NCBI GenBank assembly: GCA_003454135.1
Contig: DMKW01000231.1
Location: forward strand, 5,299 to 11,250
DNA from: Microbacteriaceae bacterium
Lineage (GTDB): Bacteria > Actinomycetota > Actinomycetes > Actinomycetales > Microbacteriaceae
Direction of reading: 5' to 3'
DNA: 5,952 nucleotides
Shown in pieces: positions 1 through 5,017 of the stretch. The translations under genes were made by a program, and so were the position numbers. The notes beneath the pieces were generated by a model. That model made no database searches and had not been told where the DNA came from. It saw only the letters and a list, made by a program, of their open reading frames with translations. Positions within the stretch are counted from its first letter, which is position 1. Each line of letters starts with the position of its first letter.

Positions 1-249
1 GTCGTTGCATCGAAGGCCGGCGCGCCCACCAACCCCGCCTGGTACAACAATCTCGTCGCCGATCCCCATGTGAGCGTCGAACTGTCGACCGCGGACGGCG
101 TCGAGACCTGGGATGCGGTGGCCGAGCCGGTGTCCGGCCCGGAGCGGGACCGGCTCTTCGCCGATTTCACTGCGGTCGCGCCCGGTTTCGGCGCTTACCA
201 GCGAAAAACGGATCGGGCGATCCCGGTCGTCGCGCTTCGCCGGACCTGA
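1..249 (+). CDS. F420-dependent nitroreductase-family oxidoreductase (3' part)
   Basis: This is the C-terminal 82 residues of a protein open from base 1 and ending at TGA 247-249; the start lies outside the window. The visible stretch VVASKAGAPTNPAWYNNL followed by VADPHVSVEL is the conserved core of the deazaflavin-dependent nitroreductase (DDN/Rv3547-like) family. In that family the SK.G.P.NPAWY.NL segment helps form the split-barrel pocket for coenzyme F420. Members are small cytosolic proteins of about 150 residues that use F420H2 to reduce quinones, nitro compounds or other substrates; the natural substrate here cannot be told. The tail ends with the family-typical strand IPVVALRR. It is convergent with the Nudix gene, with a 77-bp gap holding a large hairpin. 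Family assignment is good, substrate unknown. Confidence 0.85.
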   Translation, partial: VVASKAGAPTNPAWYNNLVADPHVSVELSTADGVETWDAVAEPVSGPERDRLFADFTAVAPGFGAYQRKTDRAIPVVALRRT

Positions 250-260
250 TCCCGATTGCC

Positions 261-318
261 GTTCCCGTTTGTCGGAATTGTGCCCGCTCGCCAATGCACA
301 AACCCGACGAGGGGGAAC
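261..318. terminator. Long imperfect hairpin between convergent genes, likely bidirectional terminator
   Basis: Nested inverted repeats fill most of the gap between the two convergent stop codons (249 and 327). The outer arms are 261-275 and 304-318: GTTCCC pairs with GGGAAC and GTCGG with CCGAC. The four bases between them give one G.G mismatch, two G.U pairs and one U-A pair on the plus strand. After a 2x2 internal loop (AA/AC), an inner perfect stem TTGTGC (278-283) pairs with GCACAA (296-301), closing a 12-nt loop. No T-tract follows on either strand, so this would be a U-tract-less terminator of the kind often proposed in actinobacteria. The structure is seen in the sequence; the terminator role is inferred from its position. 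Confidence 0.5.
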
Positions 319-326
319 ATTGGGAG

Positions 327-983
327 TCATCTCGCGAACGGGCCCCGCAGCGCCGCCCACTGCAGCAGCATGATCGTTTTGGCGTCGGATATTCGGCCGT
401 CGTCGATCATCGCGATGGCCGAATCGAACGACAGCTCGAGGATGTCGATCTCCTCGCCCTCCTCGACGACCCCTCCACCGTCGGTCGTGCGCGACGCCTG
501 GCTGTACGGAGCAGCGAAGAAGTGCACCTTCTCGGTCACCGACCCGGGGCTCATGTACACGTCGAACACGTGCTCGAGTTCGCCGACGTCGACCCCGAGT
601 TCCTCGCTCGCCTCCCGGCGGACCGCCGTGGTCGCGTCGTCGTCGTCAAGCAGCCCCGCGGCGGTCTCGATGAGCATGCCGTCCGGATGTCCGTTCACGT
701 ATGCCGGAAACCGAAACTGGCGAGACAACAGCACGGTGCGCCGAGCCGAGTCGTACAGCAGGATCGTGGCGCCGTTGCCGCGGTCGTAGGTCTCGCGCTG
801 CTGGGTGCTCACCGTGCCGTCAAGGCCGCGGTACTCGAATGTCGTGCGACGAAGCACATGCCAGCCCGACGCGAGCAGTTCGACGCCGGTCACGACGACG
901 CGGGCGTTGCCGCTGAGATCGAGGCCGACCCGATCGAGACCCGTTCGACCCCGGTGATCCGGCTCATCGACTCCGAGCGCCAT
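327..983 (-). CDS. NudK-like Nudix hydrolase (nucleoside-diphosphate-sugar pyrophosphatase, YffH/AdpP type)
   Basis: A 218-residue cytosolic Nudix enzyme, predicted to cleave nucleoside diphosphate sugars such as GDP-mannose or ADP-ribose into a nucleoside monophosphate and a sugar phosphate, with Mg2+. The Nudix helix is at residues 110-131: G110, then R123-E124-A-S-E127-E128-L-G130-V, with the metal-binding glutamates E124, E127 and E128 intact. Upstream are the NudK-family blocks RETYDRGNGATILLYD (63-78) and LLSRQFRFPAYVNGHPDGMLIE (about 85-106); SPGSVTEKVHFF follows at 145-156. The family match starts near residue 26, so the first 25 residues are an extra N-terminal segment. The only fitting start is ATG 983, whose A is also the last base of the upstream stop (TGATG), pointing to coupled translation. 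The reading frame stays open much further upstream, but that part is inside the neighbouring gene. Exact substrate is uncertain. Confidence 0.88.
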   Translation of the reverse strand: MALGVDEPDHRGRTGLDRVGLDLSGNARVVVTGVELLASGWHVLRRTTFEYRGLDGTVSTQQRETYDRGNGATILLYDSARRTVLLSRQFRFPAYVNGHPDGMLIETAAGLLDDDDATTAVRREASEELGVDVGELEHVFDVYMSPGSVTEKVHFFAAPYSQASRTTDGGGVVEEGEEIDILELSFDSAIAMIDDGRISDAKTIMLLQWAALRGPFAR

Positions 984-1660
984 CAGCGCTGCAGCGACCA
1001 GGAGCGGCGCTTGACCAGTACGTGGCCGCGTTCGGTGGAGAGCCGCGTCCAGGGTCCCGTCTCGTAGATTCGCACGGTATCCGGCCCGCCAAGGAACCCG
1101 AGCGAGAGAGCGGCGAAGGCCGCCCCGGCCGGCACATACTCGAGGCCGGCAATCGGGCGCCCCCACACCTCGGAGCGCACGCGGTGCACGATCTGCTCGC
1201 CCGTGCCGGCAGGAATCGCGGTCGCGACCTCGTCGATGCCGGATGCCGCCACCGTCTCGAGGGTCGAACCGTCGACGTTCTCGAGCGCTGTCCACCCGCC
1301 GCGTGGAGGTGAGATCGCGGCCCACGTGACGGTGTTCACCTGCATGGGGAGGGTTACGGTGACCGGAGCGGTCGGGTCGACGACCTCGCCCTGCAGGCGC
1401 GCGAGCCGCTCGAGCAGGGAGCGCACGGGCACGACAACGTCGAAGGTGTCCCGCTCGGTGAGAGCGAAGGTGCGGAGGCCCAGCACGGTCGGGCTCTCGT
1501 CGAGCAGGCCGGACGGGTAGAGCACAGCCACGTAGACCGCGAGCACCCCCGAACCGGCAATCAGGCGCACGGAACCGTCCTCCACCCGACCGGCACGACC
1601 GAGGAATACCTGCAGGTCACCGAGGGAGAGGGAGTCAACAAGGGAGAATGTCTGGCTCAT
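983..1660 (-). CDS. Conserved protein of unknown function, coupled to the Nudix gene
   Basis: A 225-residue soluble-looking protein that I do not recognise as any named family, although its style (Arg/Val/Leu-rich, balanced codon use) is that of a real actinobacterial gene. It starts MSQTFSLVDSLSLGDLQVFL, has no signal peptide, and shows two hydrophobic patches (residues about 36-52 and 175-193) that are too interrupted by Gly/Pro/Tyr to call as membrane helices. There is no Cys, no zinc motif and no Walker motif. Alternating hydrophobic stretches such as TFDVVVPV and APVTVTLPMQVNTVTWAAI suggest mostly beta structure. ATG 1660 has only a weak purine stretch (AGAGAG) 3 bases upstream. It is first in a two-gene unit with the Nudix hydrolase (1-nt overlap), so a joint role with it is possible but unproven. 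Confidence 0.8.
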   Translation of the reverse strand: MSQTFSLVDSLSLGDLQVFLGRAGRVEDGSVRLIAGSGVLAVYVAVLYPSGLLDESPTVLGLRTFALTERDTFDVVVPVRSLLERLARLQGEVVDPTAPVTVTLPMQVNTVTWAAISPPRGGWTALENVDGSTLETVAASGIDEVATAIPAGTGEQIVHRVRSEVWGRPIAGLEYVPAGAAFAALSLGFLGGPDTVRIYETGPWTRLSTERGHVLVKRRSWSLQR

Positions 1661-1668
1661 CTGCTCTC

Positions 1669-1678
1669 TAAACTATAT
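1669..1678. promoter_or_regulatory. AT-rich core of the divergent promoter region (possible -10 elements)
   Basis: The 65-bp gap between the unknown gene (minus) and tesB (plus) contains a single AT-rich patch, TAAACTATAT. On the minus strand it gives TATAGT (1677 to 1672), 5 of 6 bases of the housekeeping -10 consensus, 11 bases before ATG 1660. A transcript from it would have a very short leader. On the plus strand TAAACT (1669-1674) would give a leader of about 45 bases to tesB. I find no convincing -35 hexamer for either direction, so this is a weak call. Confidence 0.3.
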
Positions 1679-1716
1679 GAGCGCGCACTCCTGTGCCGCC
1701 CGCACGCCTTCACGAC

Positions 1717-1721
1717 GGGAG
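1717..1721 (+). promoter_or_regulatory. Ribosome binding site of tesB
   Basis: GGGAG lies four bases before ATG 1726. It favours that start over the in-frame GTG at 1693, which has no purine-rich stretch in front and would add 11 residues absent from the usual TesB N-terminus. Confidence 0.6.
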
Positions 1722-1725
1722 ACCC

Positions 1726-2595
1726 ATGACCGACGCACTCGGCGGTTTGCTTGCGGCGCTCGACCTCACCGACACCCACGCGCGAACGAATGAGGACATC
1801 TTCACGGGTCCGAGCCAGTGGATGCCGCAGGGCCGCGTGTTCGGAGGCCAGGTGCTCGCGCAGTCCCTCGTCGCCGCCCAGCGCACCATCCCGGATGACC
1901 GGTTCGTGCACTCGATGCACGGCTACTTCCTGAGGCCGGGCGATGTCAACCAGCCGATCACGTTCTCGGTGGACCGCATCCACGACGGCCGCTCGTTCTC
2001 CACCCGGCGCACTCAGGCCTACCAGTCCGGCCTGCCCATCCTCTCGATGATCGCGTCGTTCCAGGATGCCGAGGAGGGTCTCGAGCATCAGCTCGACATG
2101 CCTGCCGATCTTCCGCAGCCCGAGGACCTCCCAACCGCGGCCGAGGCCCTGCGCGGCCTCGAGCATCCCGTCGCGAAGGTGTGGGCCAACGAGCGCCCGT
2201 TCGACATGCGCCACGTCCCGTCGCCCATCTACCTCTCGGTCGACGGACCACAGGTCGCCCACCAGGCCGTGTGGCTCAAGGCCGTCGGCACCCTGCCCGA
2301 CAGCCAGAACCTGCACCGCGCCGCCCTCGCCTACGCGAGCGACTACTCGATCCTCGAACCGATCTTCCGTCGGCACGGCATCGCCTGGACCACCCCGGGG
2401 CTCAAGGCCGCGAGCCTCGACCACGCGATGTGGTTCCACCGGTTCGGACGCGTCGACGAGTGGATGCTCTACGTGCAGGAATCGCCGAACGCCACGGGAG
2501 GCCGAGGCCTCTCGCAGGGTCGCATCTACTCGCGCGACGGCCTGCTGCTCGCGAGCGTCGCCCAGGAGGGCATGGTGCGCGTGCCGAAGGCCTGA
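1726..2595 (+). CDS. tesB: Acyl-CoA thioesterase II (TesB family)
   Basis: A 289-residue cytosolic double-hotdog thioesterase that hydrolyses acyl-CoAs to free acids and CoA; E. coli TesB is 286 residues. The first hotdog contains QGRVFGGQVLAQSLVAA (about 37-53), HSMHGYFLRPGD (about 65-76) and DGRSFSTRRTQAYQ (about 87-100). The second contains the catalytic residues, at the same spacing as E. coli D204, T228 and Q278: D206 in YASD, S230 in ASLDHAMWFHR, and Q280 in VAQEGMVR. The Ser for Thr replacement is a conservative change. The start at ATG 1726 is chosen for its Shine-Dalgarno and family length. It is a single-gene unit, divergent from the unknown gene and convergent with the anti-sigma gene across a 34-bp gap. 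The in vivo substrate range is unknown; roles in fatty-acid turnover or CoA recycling are inferred from the family. Confidence 0.95.
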   Translation: MTDALGGLLAALDLTDTHARTNEDIFTGPSQWMPQGRVFGGQVLAQSLVAAQRTIPDDRFVHSMHGYFLRPGDVNQPITFSVDRIHDGRSFSTRRTQAYQSGLPILSMIASFQDAEEGLEHQLDMPADLPQPEDLPTAAEALRGLEHPVAKVWANERPFDMRHVPSPIYLSVDGPQVAHQAVWLKAVGTLPDSQNLHRAALAYASDYSILEPIFRRHGIAWTTPGLKAASLDHAMWFHRFGRVDEWMLYVQESPNATGGRGLSQGRIYSRDGLLLASVAQEGMVRVPKA

Positions 2596-2629
2596 CCGCG
2601 CGGGGCGCATCCCGCCGGGGAGCACCGGG

Positions 2630-3337
2630 TCACGGCGAGCCGGAGAGCAGGACGCGTCCGTCCATGGCCGACCGAACGTCGACCGCGGCGATCTCACCGG
2701 GCGCGAGGCCGGTCGTGCCAGACGGTTCGACGGTGCTGCCCGGTGCCGCCGTCCAGGTTGCGATCTGCGAGCTGTTCCCGTGGGTATCCGTCACGAACAT
2801 CGCGTAGCCTCGCGGAGCGCGATAACCCGACGGGCCGGTTGCGGCCGAATCCGCGTAACGGCAGGTCATCTCGATGCGGGTACCCCAGGCCTCGCGCACG
2901 AGTCGCACGTTCGCGCTCAGGCTGGATGGCACCACCTGGCTGAGCGACACCGTCGGCCCGGCGCCGGCTGGGGCCGACGCCTGCGATGGGAACAGGAGCG
3001 GGATGGCGAGCGCGACCACCGCGGCTGCGGCGGCCGCCGCCGCGATAGCCGCCGCGACGTTACCGCGCGAACGGCGACGGCGACGCTCGACGGACCGGAT
3101 GAGCCGCGGAAGGAGGCTCTGCGGCACGGGAGAGCCGACGGTCGGCTGGGCGAACGACTCGGCCTCCGCGGCTGGCACCTTCGCGAGCAACCCCGGCAGG
3201 CCGGCGAGATCGGCAACACTACCCGCGCACGCGTCGCAGTCCGCAAGGTGGCGTTCGAACTCGCGCCGCTTGCTCGGCGACAGAGCGCCGAGCACGTAGG
3301 CGGCGTCCCATTCGGTGTACTGGTCGATGGCGCTCAT
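2630..3337 (-). CDS. rslA: Membrane anti-sigma factor with zinc-binding domain (RslA type)
   Basis: A 235-residue single-pass anti-sigma factor predicted to hold the neighbouring sigma factor inactive at the membrane. The cytoplasmic N-terminus has WDAAYVLGALS (10-20) and the ZAS zinc motif H30-x3-C34-x2-C37 in ERHLADCDAC. A basic run RRRRRSR (85-91) precedes a very Ala-rich transmembrane helix (about 93-116), leaving an outside domain of about 120 residues. That domain carries WGTRIEMTCRY, IATWTAAPGSTVEPSG and EIAAVDVRSAMDGRVLL, which match the layout of M. tuberculosis RslA as I recall it. RslA is reported to release SigL when its Zn-thiol centre is oxidised (established knowledge). Only one Cys (C159) lies in the outer domain. 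ATG 3337 overlaps the sigma stop by 4 bases (ATGA), so the two are co-translated. The symbol is assigned by similarity. Confidence 0.9.
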   Translation of the reverse strand: MSAIDQYTEWDAAYVLGALSPSKRREFERHLADCDACAGSVADLAGLPGLLAKVPAAEAESFAQPTVGSPVPQSLLPRLIRSVERRRRRSRGNVAAAIAAAAAAAAVVALAIPLLFPSQASAPAGAGPTVSLSQVVPSSLSANVRLVREAWGTRIEMTCRYADSAATGPSGYRAPRGYAMFVTDTHGNSSQIATWTAAPGSTVEPSGTTGLAPGEIAAVDVRSAMDGRVLLSGSP

Positions 3338-3840
3338 CGGGTGACCCCACGTTCCTGGAGGGCGAGCCGCAGGGCACGCAGCGCGTAGTGCAGCCGGGAC
3401 TTCACGGTTCCCTCCGGTATTCCGAGCGACCGGGAGATCTCGGCCGTCGATTCACCTCGGTAGTACGCGTGTACGACGACGAGCCGGTGGTCGAGCGAAA
3501 GCTGCGCGAGCGCGTCGGAGACGAGCCAGGCGTCGAGCAGGGCATCCGTGCCGTCGTCCACTGCGCGCTCCGGCGGGGTGTCGGTCGAGAGCTCGTGTCG
3601 CGAGTGAGCGCTGCGCCGCTCGTCGACGATGATGTTGCGCGCCACGGTGAAGAGCCAGGCGCGCGCGGAGGCGCCGCCCTGCTCGAGCACCTGCGGCCGC
3701 TGCCACGCCCGAACAAGCGTCTCCTGCACCACGTCTTCGGCGAGCTGCCTGTCGCCCGTGAGCCAGACGACGTAGCGCCACAGCGCCGGCGCGTGCTCGT
3801 CGTGCAACGCACGCAGCAACTCGGCCTGCTCATCCGGCAT
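3334..3840 (-). CDS. sigL: ECF RNA polymerase sigma factor, SigL type
   Basis: A 168-residue ECF sigma factor. Region 2 spans about residues 8-75 (LHDEHAPALWRYVVWLTGD, then AEDVVQETLVRAWQRP and ARAWLFTVARNIIVDERRS), covering core binding and -10 recognition. A variable linker (about 77-98) follows, then region 4 (about 105-163) with the helix-turn-helix STAEISRSLGIPEGTVKSRLHYALRALRL that reads the -35. The wording and the C-terminal LQERGVTR closely resemble M. tuberculosis SigL from memory. ATG 3840 is chosen because GGAGG sits 6 bases upstream. The frame stays open to 3960, but that extension runs through the promoter and adds 40 unrelated residues. The gene overlaps the anti-sigma gene and is preceded by a TGAACC-N16-CGTTG promoter, so it is probably autoregulated. 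No extra N- or C-terminal domain is present. Confidence 0.92.
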   Translation of the reverse strand: MPDEQAELLRALHDEHAPALWRYVVWLTGDRQLAEDVVQETLVRAWQRPQVLEQGGASARAWLFTVARNIIVDERRSAHSRHELSTDTPPERAVDDGTDALLDAWLVSDALAQLSLDHRLVVVHAYYRGESTAEISRSLGIPEGTVKSRLHYALRALRLALQERGVTR

Positions 3841-3846
3841 GGAACA

Positions 3847-3851
3847 CCTCC
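3847..3851 (-). promoter_or_regulatory. Ribosome binding site of the sigma gene
   Basis: GGAGG on the minus strand, 6 bases before ATG 3840. It fixes the start of the sigma gene; the upstream in-frame GTG at 3960 has nothing comparable. It lies only a few bases after the predicted transcript start, so the leader is very short. Confidence 0.75.
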
Positions 3852-3858
3852 ACTTGAT

Positions 3859-3886
3859 ACAACGTAGTCGCGGCAGTCTCGGTTCA
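3859..3886 (-). promoter_or_regulatory. ECF-type promoter of the sigL-rslA operon
   Basis: Reading the minus strand, a -35 element TGAACC (3886 to 3881) is followed by exactly 16 bases and then CGTTGT (3864 to 3859). TGAACC with a CGT-type -10 agrees with the promoter type I recall for mycobacterial SigL. Transcription would begin near 3850-3855, just upstream of the Shine-Dalgarno. The same layout faces the other way 13 bp upstream. The motif is seen directly; recognition by this sigma factor is inferred. Confidence 0.75.
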
Positions 3887-3899
3887 TTCCCAGCGAATT

Positions 3900-3927
3900 T
3901 GAACCGGATGCTGCATCCGCTCGTTGG
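3900..3927 (+). promoter_or_regulatory. ECF-type promoter of the Rieske-DUF2231 operon
   Basis: TGAACC (3900-3905), 16 bases, then CGTTGG (3922-3927): the same elements and spacing as the promoter of the sigma operon on the other strand. Transcription would begin near 3932-3936, leaving a leader of about 45 bases before ATG 3981. Its spacer holds a perfect palindrome that the other promoter lacks. Confidence 0.75.
3905..3919. promoter_or_regulatory. 7-1-7 palindrome inside the Rieske promoter spacer, possible operator
   Basis: CGGATGC-T-GCATCCG is a perfect inverted repeat of 7-bp arms around one base. It begins on the last base of the -35 element and ends two bases before the -10. A protein bound here would block or remodel polymerase at this promoter only. 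No cognate regulator is encoded in the window, so the operator role is a guess. Confidence 0.4.
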
Positions 3928-3970
3928 TACAAATGACATGCTTTTCAGGTGGCCAACCACACCGACGCCC

Positions 3971-3976
3971 GGAGGA
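3971..3976 (+). promoter_or_regulatory. Ribosome binding site of the Rieske gene
   Basis: GGAGGA, with five bases between GGAGG and ATG 3981. This supports the 3981 start over the upstream in-frame TTG 3924 and ATG 3933, which lie in or next to the promoter. Confidence 0.75.
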
Positions 3977-3980
3977 CCCC

Positions 3981-4496
3981 ATGAACACGCCCCGCGAACC
4001 GATCACGCCGGCAACACCGACCGCAACATCCGCTCTGACCCGCCGCGCGATCGTCACCGTGGGAGGGGTGACCGTCATGGGCGCCGGCGCGCTCGTGCTC
4101 GCGGCCTGCAGCTCGCCCGGATCCGGCGGTTCGGCGGGCGGATCGGGCGGTTCCGCGGGCGGATCCGGAGGCAAGTCCGTCTCCGGCACGATCTCCATCC
4201 CCGCCGGCACCGAAGTGGTAAAGCTTGCCGACATCCCCGTCGGGGGCACCGCGGCGGCCACCGTCGACGGCAACGCCGTGCTCCTCGCCCAGCCCACCGC
4301 CGGATCGATCGTGTGCTTCAGCGCCGTGTGCACGCACCAGGGCTGCGTGGTCAATGCAGCCGCGAAGGAGTTCGACTGCCCGTGCCACGGCTCCCGGTTC
4401 GCCGCGGCCACCGGCGCCGTTCTCAGCGGGCCGGCCCCCACGCCGCTCGAGAAGATCGCCGTGAAGGTCTCCGGCGACTCGGTGGTCACCGCGTAG
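3981..4496 (+). CDS. Rieske [2Fe-2S] lipoprotein, Tat-type signal
   Basis: A 171-residue exported electron-transfer protein. Residues 1-43 form a signal: T20-R21-R22 gives a twin-arginine-like motif, 23-40 is hydrophobic, and LAAC (40-43) is a lipobox, so C43 would be lipidated and anchored to the outer face of the membrane. Residues 46-64 are a Gly/Ser/Ala tether. The Rieske domain covers about 66-171. Box I is C117-T-H119-Q-G-C122 and box II C133-P-C135-H136-G-S138. By the family rule the cluster ligands are C117, H119, C133 and H136, with a C122-C135 disulfide, so all key residues are present. It lacks the extra domains of dioxygenases and is shorter than cytochrome bc1 Rieske subunits; it is the free-standing type common in actinobacteria. 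It is first gene of a two-gene unit with the DUF2231 protein. The electron donor and acceptor are unknown. Confidence 0.93.
   Translation: MNTPREPITPATPTATSALTRRAIVTVGGVTVMGAGALVLAACSSPGSGGSAGGSGGSAGGSGGKSVSGTISIPAGTEVVKLADIPVGGTAAATVDGNAVLLAQPTAGSIVCFSAVCTHQGCVVNAAAKEFDCPCHGSRFAAATGAVLSGPAPTPLEKIAVKVSGDSVVTA
4119..4172 (+). repeat. In-frame 21-bp tandem repeat coding a Gly/Ser tether
   Basis: Two full 21-bp units (4119-4139 and 4140-4160) and a 12-bp partial unit (4161-4172) encode GSGGSAG-GSGGSAG-GSGG. The full units differ only at synonymous positions, so the peptide is kept exactly. It lies just after the lipidated Cys and forms a flexible linker between the membrane anchor and the Rieske domain. 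Confidence 0.85.
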
Positions 4497-5002
4497 TGGA
4501 CTGGCAGGTCAACGGGCTGCCACTCCACGTGCTGCTCGTGCACTTCGTCGTGATCGTCGTTCCGCTCGCCGCCCTGTGCACGGTTCTCGCCGCCGCGTGG
4601 CCGGCCGCGCGCGGCCGCCTCGGCATCGTCACCCCGCTCATCGCTTTCGCCGCGCTCGTATCGGTGCCCGTCACGACCGAGGCGGGCGAATGGCTGCTGG
4701 CGCGCGTGGCGAACACGCCGCTCATCCAGGCGCACGCCATCATCGGCAAGACGCTTCTGCCGTGGGCGTTTGCGACCTTCGTCGTCGCCACCGCGCAGTG
4801 GGCCTGGTTCCGCTACTTCGCGGCGCCCGACGGCCGCTACCGCCCGCTCGCCTCGCGAAAGGGGCTGAGGATCACGATCACGATCGCGCTCGCCGTCGCG
4901 GTAGTCTTCCTCGCCGTCGGATCGATCGTCACGGTCGTGCAGATCGGCGAATCCGGCGCCCGCGCCATCTGGACGGGGTCGTTCACGCCGAATCCGCGGT
5001 GA
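4496..5002 (+). CDS. DUF2231 four-helix membrane protein
   Basis: A 168-residue integral membrane protein of the DUF2231 family, whose biochemical role is unknown. Membrane segments are at about 10-34, 42-60, 76-105 and 126-149. Family features visible are GLPLHVLLVHF (7-17), the second-helix end PVTTEAGEWL (58-67), H80 at the start of helix three (QAHAIIGKTLLPWAF), and IGESGARAIW after helix four (150-159). H11, H16 and H80 are candidates for cofactor or metal binding (inference). Translation begins at GTG 4496, which shares its G with the Rieske stop (TAGTG), so the two proteins are almost certainly made together. The likely role is a membrane partner of the Rieske lipoprotein, perhaps passing electrons to or from it. 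It converges on the 4HBT gene, with only 15 bp between the stops. Confidence 0.85.
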   Translation: MDWQVNGLPLHVLLVHFVVIVVPLAALCTVLAAAWPAARGRLGIVTPLIAFAALVSVPVTTEAGEWLLARVANTPLIQAHAIIGKTLLPWAFATFVVATAQWAWFRYFAAPDGRYRPLASRKGLRITITIALAVAVVFLAVGSIVTVVQIGESGARAIWTGSFTPNPR

Positions 5003-5017
5003 TCGCGAGGCCTCGGG

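Noticed and set aside
261..318. Integron attC-like site
   Set aside because: Length and nested arms are reminiscent, but the ends are GTTCCC and GGGAAC rather than the RYYYAAC and GTTRRRY core sites, and there is no integrase or cassette array.
294..1067. Plus-strand open frame opposite the Nudix gene
   Set aside because: The minus strand carries a full Nudix box and family blocks here; the plus frame is its shadow with no recognisable motif.
2600..2615. Small GCGGG/CCCGC stem between the tesB and anti-sigma stops as a terminator
   Set aside because: Only 5 bp, with a 6-nt loop and no T-tract, in a GC-rich 34-bp gap; too weak to annotate.
1657..2697. 346-codon open frame on the minus strand opposite tesB
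   Set aside because: It is the antisense shadow of a clear TesB gene with intact catalytic residues. The peptide is Arg/Gly/His/Glu-rich without family features, as expected from GC-rich antisense frames.
2066..3388. 440-codon open frame on the plus strand across tesB and the anti-sigma gene
   Set aside because: It overlaps two well-supported genes in other frames and has low-complexity Arg/Ser/Pro/Thr composition. It is a GC-skew artefact.
3881..3905. Dyad GGTTCA-N13-TGAACC read as a regulator operator
   Set aside because: The two halves are the -35 elements of opposite promoters, each with a -10 exactly 16 bp away. The dyad follows from back-to-back promoters and needs no separate operator.
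3841..3960. 40-residue N-terminal extension of the sigma factor starting at GTG 3960
   Set aside because: It would place translation through the promoter elements, adds residues unlike ECF sigma N-termini, and lacks a Shine-Dalgarno, whereas ATG 3840 has GGAGG at proper spacing.
3884..4735. Minus-strand open frame opposite the Rieske and DUF2231 genes
   Set aside because: It conflicts with two clear genes and crosses the promoter region; it has no motif and no Shine-Dalgarno.
5006..5015. Perfect 10-bp palindrome CGAGGCCTCG between the DUF2231 and thioesterase stop codons
   Set aside because: With no loop it cannot form a useful hairpin, and a palindrome this short is common by chance in GC-rich DNA.
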